Of a stretch of DNA of 64,000 bases, positions 21,949-33,494 are shown piece by piece. The position numbers and the translations under genes were made by a program. The notes below the pieces were generated by a model, which saw only the letters and a list, made by a program, of their open reading frames with translations, did no database searches and was not told the DNA's origin. Source of the DNA: Hemerocallis citrina (taxonomy: Eukaryota > Streptophyta > Magnoliopsida > Asparagales > Asphodelaceae); the NCBI GenBank assembly GCA_017893485.1, contig CM030362.1, positions 262,064,255 to 262,128,254 of the forward strand. The letters are read 5' to 3'. Within the stretch, counting starts at the first letter, position 1, and every line of letters begins with the position of its first letter.

Positions 21949-23499
21949 TGATTTGTAGCGCCCCGATTTTCATATACTGGGAAACCGTGACACGAGCCAA
22001 GACCTTTTCTTCAATTAGTCACAATACACAGAAAAATAGGAGAATTTAAAACTTTTCTTTCAATACCCAATGTATTACAAGTCTGAACATTATACAATTG
22101 CAATACATTACAATAGAGTTACAATATTACCTTTACAATCCCAAGTATTACAACCTTCAACAAATTACATCATAGTACAAGGAATGAAGAACAACACTTG
22201 GTAACTCTCACTTGAGTACTTCTCAACTAATAGATAATCAATACATATACTGCAGCGGAACTAAACATAACACTGACTCCTTGCTTTCCTTGCCTTGAGT
22301 CCTCCTGAATCTCGCCTTTGTACTTCGGCGATCCAGTACCTATGGAAGTGGGGATGTCAGTATTCATTGACGCTAAAAGGCTAATCATATAGCAGCGAAT
22401 CTCCCAAACAATATACAAAATATAGCAATGGTGTTGGTGTAGTTTAAGTGTTCGTGAGTGCTATGACTAGACTCTAATGCGATATTAAAACAGAACTAGG
22501 ATGCTCCTATTCTAATGTCAGCAAGTCTCTGAAGTAACATGCAGCCCATACTACATGAGACCCTTCTCAAGCCGTTTCTCCATATATAGGGATTTGAACC
22601 CACGTTATGAATTCTAATTGTACACAACCTGTTCCTGACAGCTACACGTGACTTATGAGGTTGCAGATGTGGTCAAGTCCCACTAATGCATTTCGCCAGT
22701 GGTGTCTATGTTCGCCACTGCGACCCGGCTAACCGGACCACTCTCAAAATAGACGAACCCAATGTATCGGGTATCATTACAAAATCAAACTATAGGGTTT
22801 CGCAAGCGCAGGGTAGCGCGAAGCCTACCCTGTGGCACCCTCTGGGGTCTGGCAAGCGCAGGACTGCACAATGCATCCTGTGGCACCCCAGCCACGGTAC
22901 TTCAGGAATTAACAGCGCGAGATACGCAACCCGTGTCCTCAACTTGTGAGACGGCACCGTACGTATCCCTTTGACGGGAAGGTACAACCCAATAACACCA
23001 CCTGGTCTGCCTCAAGGGACGAGTTAGTCATAAGGTGCCCCTACAACCGACTCCTCTCTTCCGGCAAAGGTTTTAAGTAATGATCTTTATCAGTCACTAC
23101 CCTAATAATGTCCCTAGCCCTGAACACTCCTAGGGAGGACAATATTATAACCACAACATGCTAGGCCTTAATTTAGACTTTGCAAGACAACTCTACTAGG
23201 CTGCTTAACCTAGACTTACCGGAACCCCTCAGGATCCGGTTCGTGGCTCATCGATCCAAGACTTCGGCAGTGCGAATATACATGCATGCCGTTACCCTAA
23301 ACTTGGATTTCGTCTATACTCCGGTCCTCGATCAACCTACCATGGTTAAGATTCGACGGTACACAAGGAGTGACTCTTCCACAGTTTCTTAGGATAAGAA
23401 AACATATGTCTTGATGGTCGATAGCCCTTGGGGTGGTAACATCACCCTAGACGAGCACAACAAAACTGTGTACTAGCTAACAAGCTATACACGAGTAAC

Positions 23500-23735
23500 A
23501 ACCACATACGAGCCAATAAGCTACGTATGAAATACTAACTATCTACGAGCCAGGCGGGCCTCGTAGGAGATAACCACGTACATACCAGCCAAATAAGCCG
23601 CGTATGAGACCAACAGCTACGCACGGGCCGATCGAGCCGCGTACGAGACAACAACCTATATACGAGTCAAATAAGCTACGTATGAGACCCACAGCTACAT
23701 ACGGGCCAGTCGAGCCACGTACGAGCACAACCATA
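23500..23735. repeat. 78-bp degenerate tandem repeat in solo LTR
   Basis: aaataag(c)(c/t)(g/a)cgtatgagac at 23591 recurs at 23669, with gcacgggccgatcgagccgcgtacgag and its variant following in each unit. At least two full and one partial unit are visible. Confidence 0.7.
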
Positions 23736-24289
23736 TGCAAACAACCATACAGGTAATCAATCTTAAAAGCAACCAAACGTGCTTACTAACAAACTTGATC
23801 TTCTATTATTAGAAGCAACAGAAGAATCTACTAATAGTCTATGGTCGGTATTCTACCAATGAAGGACCGAAGGCGACATAACAGCCTTCATCAGACTAAC
23901 TATTACTAGTGGTCTTCCCGACCCTTATTACTTCATCCTATAGCACTTTAAGCATGACATACAATTGCAAGCATCTATCCATGACAATCTAATTATGGTA
24001 CATAACATAACCACCAACCATAACACTCCTACAATGTTCTAAACATGGTAGGTTAATTAAACATCAATCCTACATCATTATAAGCATGTATAATGATTCC
24101 TACTACAATCTAAGTATAGATTAATGAATCTAGCATGGTATACAACTTTCCTACTAGCATGAATTCTACTAAGCATGAATAACTACTAGCATGAATGTCT
24201 TACTAGGCATGGATAACTACTAGTATGAACATACAACATTCCTAAGTATATATATATACACATCTAAACATGGTAGATTTATTAGCATC

Positions 24290-24930
24290 AATCCTACAAA
24301 AAATGTATATCATTCCTACACATGATGGGTAATTTTAGAATAAATCCTACAACATGTATATCACTCCTAAACATGGTAGACAATTTTAGAACAAATCCTA
24401 TAACATTCTAAGCATGAATATCATCCCTAAACATGATAGGAAATTTTAGAACAAATCTAACATGATAGGAAATTTTAGAAAGAATCCTACAACATTCTAA
24501 GCATATTTCTACTAATCTAAACATGATAGGATTTTTAGAATGAATCCTACAACACCCTAAGCATATTTATACTAATCTAAACATGATAGGATTTTTAGAA
24601 TGAATCCTACAACATCCTAAGCATATTTATACTAATCTAAACATGATAGGATTTTTAGAATGAATCCTATAACATTCTAAGCATGAAAACATGATAGGTA
24701 ATTTTAGAATGGATCCTACAACATTCTAAGCATATTTATACTAATCTAAACATGATAGGATTTTTAGAATGAATCCTACAACATCCTAAGCATATTTATA
24801 CTAATCTAAACATGATAGGATTTTTAGAATGAATCCTACAACATCCTAAGCATAAATATACTTCCTAAACATAATAGGAGGTTTTAGAATGAATCCTACA
24901 ACATTCTAAGCATATTTAAATTAATCTAAT
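24290..24930. repeat. 60-bp tandem array in solo LTR
   Basis: 24541-24600 and 24601-24660 differ at one base (aacaccc versus aacatcc). Units share tgaatcctacaaca, ctaagcatatttatac and acatgataggatttttagaa. Partial, more diverged units extend on both sides. Confidence 0.88.
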
Positions 24931-24989
24931 CCAATCTTAGCATGGTATTTACTTTATTTTTATAAGAACATAAAATAACCATCTACAAC

Positions 24990-25280
24990 CCTCTACTACT
25001 ACTACTACTACTTCATTTTAACATAACATAAAGTTTCTACAATTACTTCTTTTTATCATCTACCACTACTACTACTTTATGTTAACCATGAATATAACAT
25101 TAGCATCTACAACTATCCACTACTACTACTACTCCAAGAACATAACATACAACTATCTACTACTACTACTACTTTATGGACATAAAACATCTACAACTAC
25201 TTACTACTACTTCTTTATTTTATCAACATACCACTACTCTTTATTTAATCAACATACTACTACTACTTTATTTTAACATG
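24990..25280. repeat. (TAC/CTA)n microsatellite-rich tract
   Basis: Several interrupted runs of tactactac at about 24995-25010, 25065-25075, 25118-25132, 25158-25172 and 25255-25270, separated by related ACATAAC-rich sequence. Confidence 0.8.
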
Positions 25281-25330
25281 CTACTACTTAATTGTCTACT
25301 AGTCTTTATTAGTTTTGATTTATTATCACT

Positions 25331-25480
25331 AGTGTTTATAAAAGAAAAGATCTTTTTATTTATTCTACAACTAGTGATTATAAAAGAAAAGATCTTTTTA
25401 TTTATTCTACAACTAGTGTTTATAAAAGAAAAGATCTTTTTACAACTACTGATTATAAAAGAAAAGATCTTTTTATTTGG
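25331..25480. repeat. 42-bp tandem repeat, four copies
   Basis: Units begin at 25331, 25373, 25415 and about 25448 (the third is shortened by 9 bp). Each contains ttataaaagaaaagatcttttta. The central aaaagatctttt is a 12-bp perfect palindrome. Confidence 0.85.
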
Positions 25481-26616
25481 TCCAACCATATGCTTATCTT
25501 TTTAGTCCAAGTTTAATACAAGTCCTACAACCAAAAAATGGTTGTATAAAATGGTTCATATGCTTTATGTATAGTTCATATCAAGTCCTACAACCCCACA
25601 CGGTTGTATGTTCAAGTCCATATGCCTTATGTCCAATATCAAACACAAACAACAACTACCACTACAAAGATCTGATCTTTATGTCCATTTGTTTCCATTT
25701 TTATGTGATTCTTACTCAAAACAACCATACCAAAAAGAAAGTAAACAAGGAGGGTAAGAAGAAGAAGAACATCAAAACAACCATAAACAAACAAACAAAC
25801 AACCAATAAACAACAAACAAATATGGAGAAACCCCCACCTTGGTTCACTTGTAGGAAGAACTAGCTAGCTCAACCTTCTCCTTCCCCTAGCTTTTAGAAA
25901 ACAACCTACAAAACAAAACTCTCAAGTTAACATGAGGTTCTCTCTTTCTTTTCCTTTCTTTCTTTCTTTCTTTTTTGATCTTTCTAAAATGAGACTAAGG
26001 TGGAGAAGGAGGGTATTTATAGGAGGGGAAGAAGGGTGGAAAGTGCAAATGTGTATGCACACAATTTCACAAAAGCCCTCCCACAAAAGGTGGGCCGGCC
26101 ATACTCCTAGGAGGGTAGGGGTGAGGTGGAGGAGGTGTTATGTGGGGGAGGTGTTATGTAAGGGTTTCTAGAAGGGTTTTCTTAACCTTCTCATGCATAC
26201 TTAACCTAGGTTAAACACTTATAAACCCTAACAATCTAATAGGTTATGTCATAACAAAACAAGTGTTGTCCAAAAATACACAACACACAATTTGTATAAC
26301 GTACTAATCGACATACTACACGTATGTGCGTATATATGTCTGTATACTGAAAATCTTCGCATAATCCGTATAAAAATAATTAAATCTCGGAAATAATAAT
26401 AAAATAAATTTTATTATCAGTTCGGAAGATCACGGTATCAATTTGATACAATACGGATGTATACTGACTGATATCTGGGTACAGATGATGTCTATGAATA
26501 AACCGGGTGAAAATCACCAAAATAATTCAATTTTGGAATTAAAACAGAATAATAATATAATAATAATAAAATATTAATTTATATAAGGTAATATTCGTCC
26601 GGGATATTACATGATC

Positions 26617-27008
26617 AGCTAATACTCGCTTAGTGCTTCACATGAAGATTTGTCCCACAGATGGTGAGCTCCTCCTTGATCCCACTAGATACCGGCAAAT
26701 TGCCTAGACAGCTTATCTATTTATGCATGACCAGAACCAATACTGCTCATGCCTTTAGTATTGTCAACCAGTTTGTTTCTGCTCCTCAATCAGTTCACTA
26801 TAGTTCTCTTCGAATTCTCAGATATCTTCGAGGCACTATCACTTGCCCGTTATTCATGACTTCTACATCTAGATTAGAACCTAGTGCATATTTTGATTCA
26901 GATTAGGCAAGGGATCCTACTGGCAGGTGGTCTACTACAGGCTTCTGTCTCATTCTTGATGATTCGCTAATCTCATGGCGAAGTAAGAAACAGGCAGTCG
27001 TTGCATGT
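26617..27008 (+). pseudogene. Copia RT/RNase H, middle part
   Basis: After the solo LTR, reading resumes with DGELLLDPTRYR (RT end). It continues with IVNQFVSAPQSVHYSSLRIL and RYLRGTITCPLF, then a RNase H block in other frames (SRKKQAVVACS near 26980-27008). It is interrupted by the Tat element inserted inside the conserved SSTEAEY motif. Confidence 0.82.
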
Positions 27009-27013
27009 TCTTC
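27009..27013. repeat. Left TSD of Tat element 27014-56697
   Basis: tcttc, repeated exactly at 56698-56702. Removing one copy restores the RNase H reading across the junction. Confidence 0.9.
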
Positions 27014-27238
27014 TGATAACGGAGAAAATCGCAGCAAATCAGGGTCGTACGATTCCAGCATAGATCATAAAGCTTCTACAGGCAGATTAACCATAGCGGG
27101 CCTCTTTAACAGGTTTGAGTCTTCTTCAGGCTCATCTATAAGACATGGGTCACTTTCAAGCCCATTAAAAGCAACTAGGCCCACTAGGAGAAACACCGAG
27201 CCCATGTGGGTTGTAAGTCAAATCACTTATCCCCAGAT
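27014..27238 (+). repeat. Tat 5' LTR, segment 1 of 3
   Basis: TGATAACGG..., collinear with the start of the 3' LTR at 56067 (shared caggcagattaaccata and cttcttcaggctcatct). It is interrupted at 27238 by a Copia solo LTR; the other segments are 33391-33494 and 35010-35330. The joined length is about 640 bp against 631 bp for the 3' LTR. Confidence 0.88.
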
Positions 27239-27519
27239 TATTGGTGTATGCCCTAAAGGCCAGTTGTGTATTGACATTACTAGTTTACATTGTAACATGA
27301 TATTTATTTTATATATAAGGTATTTCATTTATTGTGTTATTATTGTGATTAAATGAACATAATAAAGTTCTTAGAATAGTAGGTTCAATACTATGAGATA
27401 TCAAGTGCATGACTTGATTGGAAGATCATATTGGTTGTAATCAGAACATTATTCTTAAATGTCCCTAGTCGAGTATTATTGTGAATTAGAACAATAATAA
27501 TACATATAGACTAGTATGT
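27239..27519 (+). repeat. Copia solo LTR A, segment 1 of 3
   Basis: Starts TATTGGTGTATGCCC (G lost from the TG terminus) after TSD cagat (27234-27238). It matches the reverse complement of solo LTR B (33495-35009). Further segments are 30897-31634 and 32846-33390. Without the inserts, A is about 1.49 kb. Confidence 0.85.
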
Positions 27520-30500
27520 CTTGCCCCGCTTCCCAAAAATACGGAATACGAGTACATGACATTGGCCCAGCGAATGACTAACGTCATCTATAAGCTGTTT
27601 ATCCGATTAACTGAACAATATAATCAATACAGAACAATTGCGCAGGCAATAATAATAATCTCATGAACAATAATACTTGTAATGAAGTAATGTGAAATAT
27701 CCAAATACAATAATAACCTAACATCTGAAACAATAATAGCAATATTCGGGTCAAAAGTGCACAATACAATGAAATAACAATAGTTTAACAATTAAGTCTT
27801 CATGGCAATAATAATTTATTAAGCGGCGATGCTATCAGTTCATTCACCAATGTTGTTCTCCCAATCCATCAGGAAATTTTCTATCAACACCTGTAAACTC
27901 TTCATCTAAAAAGAGGAGAAAAATTGTCCTTGGAGCAAGTCATGGACAGCAAGTAGAGAAAGCAGGGAACAATGAAATAACAGGTATAACAATGATTTCA
28001 ATGGATCAATAGGAATCAATAACATAGCACGAGAACAATAATCAATATCATGATAATCGATACAATTGGCTATAAACAATGATTCAATATTCGGTTACAA
28101 TATTCACTGAACAATAACAATAACACTTAGCCAATATTCGATATCAATAGGAACAATGACGAACAATATGCAATGTCGATGTGGTGTCAATCCTTAAGTC
28201 TATTACTCATTTTAATCCTAACTAATGTAGCACTTTCATGCGTCCCATTTATTTACCACATGGTTGCTACATACAAACAAGTTATGTTTAGACTTAGTGG
28301 TGAATTTTATAGTTCATGTACTCGGCAACGATATACAATAATGATCGATGACCGAATCAATCGAGATACTGTAGTCAGTAATCTACAATTAATCGATGAC
28401 CGATATGACCAATAGACCAATAGACCCATTGACCGATAGACCGATAGACCGATAAATATAGAAACACGGGACCCTCCTCTGAGTACAGTCTTTATATTGT
28501 TCCACTACTAAAGTCAACCCTTAAATCCCCGCATTGTTAATTATTTTATCAATGCAACAATACATTATGCAACTTGAGACATGAGATGAACAATAGTATC
28601 AATAGGAGAACAACAGGATGATCACTTAGATAGTACAATTAGAGTGATGAAAATGGGGTTAGTACCATGCAATGCAACATACACACTTTAATTTATGCCA
28701 TACTACGATAAAGAACAATTAATCTATTAAAAACTAGAAGATAAAATTCTGGACAGCAAGAGTAATCTGTACTAAAACGTAAATTCCCACTGTTTCAGAA
28801 CTCATAAACTGAATTCGTTAGAAGTTCTAGAAACTAGACTTCCACACGGTTCCAACGCATATTTAGAGTTCAAAATCGACAACAGTAGCTAGGTCAAACA
28901 CATTGTTCTTTACATGTTTCATGTTCAGGCATAATTTCGACATCATGTTATTATAATTTTAAAATCAGCAAAAACTCAATAATAAATTCATTAAAAATAT
29001 TTTCTAGAGTCCTAAACATGTTGAGCAACAATATGGAAATTTTTAGAATTTTTTTTTATCATTTGATCAGCCTTTTGACTTTTTAAGCATGCAAGATACA
29101 AGAATCTGAAAATCTGAAAGTAAAAACACAGCTACAGTAAAACGAGCATAACTTTTGCTACACAACTCAGAATTTAGAACTTCAAGATGTTCTAGAAATT
29201 AGAAGGATAAGGCTATAGTTCATATTCAGAAAGTAATTTATTTTAAGATCATTTACTAGTTCAAAAACAGCAGTCAACATACAGGCCAGCAAGCAACATA
29301 TAGGGTTTTGGTTATTTTCTTGAAATAAATTAATTAAACATAATGGGTATTAATTCTATTAGTCGATAAACTATATTATCAGCATGATGGGTGCACAAAC
29401 AAGATGAATAAAAATTAGACAACACTCATATATCAATTTATCATCAATCAACAACAATCAATCAACCAAACATATAACCTAACAATTATTTCTACAATAA
29501 TTTATTTGTGTGACAATTATATGAACAACCTTATTATCATTTCTATATGCACTCATGAAAGATTCAATCTTTGGAGTCAAAAGTGGCACAATGTGAAGAA
29601 TATTGGGGTTAGCTCGTGTAAACTCTCAATATACCACAACAGAGGATAATCAATATAATGATACGATAACGAATATGATCTACTTGCAAGAATTTCAACA
29701 AAACTTGAATTTGATACAATTAACAGTTCAAGAGGACAGTGACTTGCCTTATTGACAGTGAAAACGAATACCAAGAATAACGGGATAAGAATCCCGAAGC
29801 AACGAACCCACGAACTAGCACAATTTAACACGTGCAATATACGTGTAATAGAGAATTCAAGCAATAACAGCAACAATAGAGGATGCAACAGCCAAGAGCA
29901 ATGGAAGCAATCAGCAGTGATGGGGCCCACGTGATCTAGCCGACGTGGCTCGATGGCGGGAGGGCATCGAGTGGCGAGGGCGGTGGCGCGAATCGACGCA
30001 TTGCGGCGTCTGGGTGCAGCTGGTCAACGGAAGTGATGGGGTTTCAGCCCGGGGCGTTGGGTTGACGGGAGGGGAGGAGGAAAAGGGGGTTTCGATCGGG
30101 ACTGGGTGTTTGCTGGTGGCTGGATGACGCTCGACGGCTGAGCGTCGACGGGGGTGGGCGGAGGTGGCACCGGAGAATAAGACAGTATGGGTTCAACGGG
30201 AGTTTGGATGGGGAGAGAGAAAATAGGGAGGAGAAAGAAAGAGGAGAGAGGAGAGAGATTAGGCGGCTAGATTAGGGTTCAATTGTGTGCAATTTTTAGG
30301 GTTTGCAATAGAGTTGTATTTATAGGGTACAATTAGGGTATTGGGTTAGTAGTTTAGTTTCCAATAATAGCGGTTCTGGGTCAAGAACAATAGAAATTTG
30401 GTTTTAGGGTTCAAATAAGAGATAGTTCTAAATCAATAGGGCTCAAATAGAAATACCCGCAATCCAGTACAATAAAATTCACAAGATACACATCCCAACA

Positions 30501-30896
30501 AAAAGAGAAAATAGTTCATGAACAAAAATTTAAATCAATTAGATAAATAAATAATACAAATGAATAAATATAAATTAAAAATAAATTAGATATCACCAAG
30601 AAAATTTGATCAAATAATAAAATAATTCGATTGACGAACTTTAACGAGTAATCAAGAAATAACAATTGATAATTATAATCTTAATAAAAATAAAATAGTA
30701 TTCGGTTTTAACAATTTATTAAAATAGTCAAATAATAATAATATATTTGTTTTCGGGCTCAAATATAAATAGTCGATCAATAAGAAATAGAAGTAAGATT
30801 AAAATACATCATTATTCGAAATGAATATAATTTTCAATTAGAAAACACACAAAATAAGTTTTAAATAATCAAGATATAGAAATACACGAAAAATAC
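27517..30896 (-). repeat. LTR-like insert D1 (3.4 kb), minus strand
   Basis: Begins TGTCTTGCCCCGCTTCCC and is closely similar to D2 (41973-46898) and more distantly to D3 (51034-54270), all about 3.2-3.5 kb without coding capacity. A minus-strand TATA (TATTTATA on plus, 30317-30324) is followed in the transcription direction by a GC-rich block (about 29930-30260). The host is duplicated over 71 bp on both sides (27449-27519 and 30897-30967) instead of the usual 5 bp. It also has an 8-bp repeat, gaccgata, near 28400-28455. It is likely a solo LTR of an unseen Gypsy family. Confidence 0.65.
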
Positions 30897-31634
30897 TTAT
30901 TCTTAAATGTCCCTAGTCAAGTATTATTGTGAATTAGGACAATAATAATACATAGAGACTAGTATGTGTGTAGACTGATAACCATATCTCACAGGTCATG
31001 GATATAAGATATCAAGTCTTTACATGGGTGCATATTAGAGTAATAACGTACTGGACTGGCCCTCCATGAGAACGCTGCATGGATCGTTACATGAGTGTCA
31101 TAAGCGGTTCTCACAGTGACCATGGTGTACGTAGTCCATTGACTTGAAGTCATTACGGTTCCCTACATGAGAAATTATATGTTTTAATATCGTCAAACGT
31201 TTCCTGTAGTAACGTCATTATAAAGTCGACTGTTTGGTATACTGCAAATTATGCAGAGGGATGTGAGTGACTTAGATAGGACTTGTCCCTCTTACATAAC
31301 AGGTGTCATATCTATGGGCCCCTTGATTGAGTGAGATTACAAAATGCATGGTCGTGCTCAAATGAGTCAATATGAGATATTGAGCTCATTTATTTTAGTA
31401 AGTCTACTCGCACATCAAGAAACCAAAGATTGAACTATAGAAGAGTGACACAGTCTATGCCTTGTGGTAAATTAGATATCTGGACAAAAGGACTAGACTA
31501 CATGGTAACATTGGTCACGAATAGGTTATGTCAAATCATTCACATTCCCGTTACTTGAGTAGCAGTGATATAACACTAGACTATGATTTTAGTATTACTG
31601 TTAACGTAATGGGAACCTACAGGGTCACACACTT
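30897..31634 (+). repeat. Copia solo LTR A, segment 2 of 3
   Basis: Resumes LTR A, first repeating the 71 bp already seen at 27449-27519. It matches the complement of LTR B around 34140-34770. It is interrupted by the TRIM at 31635 after the TSD cactt. Confidence 0.82.
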
Positions 31635-32126
31635 TGTAACGCCTCGCCCCAATACTCAGACAATTTTTTAATTTTATAGAAGACAAATTAGAATCTATGT
31701 AGTACAACTGCCCACCACAGGTTGCCTCTCAAAAGGTGGTTAACCAATTAGGTGACTCTTGATCATAGGCAATTTTATTTATACTCAATTAATTTTTGTG
31801 TAGTCCCGATATGGGATAACTCTTCAAAATTCTCATCTCTTTTACTCAATCCCGTGTACATATGAAAGCCCGTGGGCCCCCATCCTGCACACGTCACCAC
31901 TGAAGACAACAGAGGATTTTGCTCTGTCTTTCTTCATACCAAACCGGGTGGGGCCCAATTCCAATGGTGATGTCATCACCCTTCACAACAACAGCACTCA
32001 ACATGCTGTTGCTTTCAATAAAACCGTGGGACCCCCTACTCAAACCCCATTAATTACAAGTGTGCCATTTGCCACTATATCATATACTATATATATTATA
32101 TTGCTTCGAAATTACGGGGTATTACA
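31635..32126 (-). repeat. TRIM 3' LTR
   Basis: The first copy in window order. It shares with the other LTR the blocks gcccaccacaggt/ctgcctctc, cccgatatgggataactctt and cattaattacaagt. Confidence 0.9.
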
Positions 32127-32351
32127 TACACCCCACCTTTAGAAATCAGCGTCCTCGCTGAGTACGGGGCATGCAATCTGGCGCAGGATCCTTCTTTCTA
32201 GCCGATGTGGCATCGTCCTCGATCCCGAAGATCAATCACTCTCAACACCGCAGATCCTACCTTGATCTCGGAGATCTTTGACTCTCAACACCGCGGATCA
32301 TACTGAGGCCCTCTTCCACACCCGGTGTCGAAAGTCGGCTCTGATACCATT

Positions 32352-32845
32352 TGTAACGCCCCGCCCGAATACTCGGACAATTTTTTATTATTTTTAGAAG
32401 ACAAATTAGATACTATGTAGAACAACTGCCCACCACAGGCTGCCTCTCAAAAGGTGGTTAACCAATTAGGTGACTCTTGATCTTAGGCAATTTTATTTGT
32501 ACACAATTAATTTTTGTGTACTCCCGATATGGGATAACTCTTCACAATTCTCATCTCTTTTACACAATCCCGTGTACGTATGAAATCCCGTGGGCCCCCA
32601 TCCTGCACACGTCACCACCGAATACAACAGAGCATTTTGCTTTGTCTTTCTTCATACCAAACCGGGAGGGGCCTAATTCCAATGGTGATGTCATCACCCT
32701 TCACAACAACAGCACTCAATGTGTTGTTGCTTTCAATACAACCGTCGGACCCCCTATTCAAACCCCATTAATTACAAGTATTCCATTTGCCACTATATAA
32801 TATATTTATATATATTATATTACTTCGAAATTACGGGGTATTACA
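32352..32845 (-). repeat. TRIM 5' LTR
   Basis: The second copy in window order, next to the primer site on the minus strand. By eye only a small percentage of bases differ from 31635-32126, so the insertion is relatively young. Confidence 0.9.
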
Positions 32846-33390
32846 CACTTAGAATAGACCAAAATTGGATTTAATTTCATGAGATGAATTTAATTGAAAA
32901 TTCTTGTAAGACTCGGACTCCTGACATGGCTGTATAATTAATCAGATTAAATGGCCAACTGAAGTTCAAAGGCTCACACACGAATCTGACCCAGGTCAGA
33001 TTGTGAGCCCAACAGCCTCATTACTCTCTTAAGGGATGATTTTCCGCATCTATATTTATGATATGTATTTGCTGAAAAGAAATGGTTAAGAAAAACCCTA
33101 GACATCACAAAAATTATGAGAGAGTGAGAGATCGTGAGGAACATCCCCTTCCCACAGCTAGTACCGTGACATGAGGTAAAGCTTGATTTGATCCATTTGT
33201 ATGGATACCGTAGAGGCGCCGCAACATTGCAGTGCTCTGATCGGCATACTGTGGAGACAGCAGATCCATCTTTAAGTTATAACTTCTAAACACGATCTAT
33301 GGTTTTCGCATGGATCCATGGCTAGGTTTCGATAATTTTTGCAATTTTTCTGCTATGTATTTAATCTGAAATTACCCTCGAAACCTAACA
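32846..33390 (+). repeat. Copia solo LTR A, segment 3 of 3
   Basis: From the TRIM TSD to ...CTCGAAACCTAACA. It is followed by ctgat (33391-33395), matching cagat at 27234 in 4 of 5 bases. No PBS or coding region follows; Tat LTR sequence resumes at once, so this is a solo LTR. Confidence 0.85.
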
Positions 33391-33494
33391 CTGATAATAG
33401 AGTCTTATCTATTAAGGGGAGAATCAACAAGAGAAGGGATTCATATCAATCTAATGGATTCATAACAATCACCTAACTGTTTCTCGGGCCTATA
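33391..33494 (+). repeat. Tat 5' LTR, segment 2 of 3
   Basis: agagtcttatctattaagg, then ctaatggattcataacaatc and ctcgggcctata, collinear with 56296-56392 of the 3' LTR. Only 104 bp separate the opposed solo LTRs A and B. Confidence 0.88.

Larger units (their letters stand above)
21954..26611 (-). repeat. 4.66-kb solo LTR of a Gypsy-like element
   Basis: On the minus strand it starts TGTAATATCCCGG and ends GGGGCGCTACA. Flanks are TSD tgatt (21949-21953) and tgatc (26612-26616), and both sides rejoin Copia RT. A minus-strand TATA box (TATTTATA on plus, 26014-26021) fixes the orientation. There is no coding region, PBS or second LTR, so it is a solo LTR from unequal recombination. It contains several tandem repeats, listed separately. 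Confidence 0.82.
31635..32845 (-). mobile_element. TRIM-like miniature LTR element (1211 bp)
   Basis: Two near-identical LTRs (31635-32126, 492 bp; 32352-32845, 494 bp), TGTAACGCC...GGGGTATTACA on plus, flank a 225-bp internal part with no ORF. On the minus strand a primer site TGGTATCAGAGCCGAC (32349 downward) lies 2 nt from the LTR, and a purine tract (complement of 32127-32140) precedes the other LTR. The perfect TSD cactt is at 31630-31634 and 32846-32850. It must depend on proteins of another element. It is large for a TRIM but has the diagnostic structure. Confidence 0.9.

Noticed and set aside
22686..23392. Overlapping plus-strand frames in the solo LTR
   Set aside because: They are short and overlapping, with no recognisable domain, and lie inside a minus-strand LTR with intact TSDs.
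25639..25848. Cysteine/valine-rich small secreted protein on the minus strand
   Set aside because: It derives from AAC/CAAACA-rich low-complexity LTR sequence, with no supporting context.
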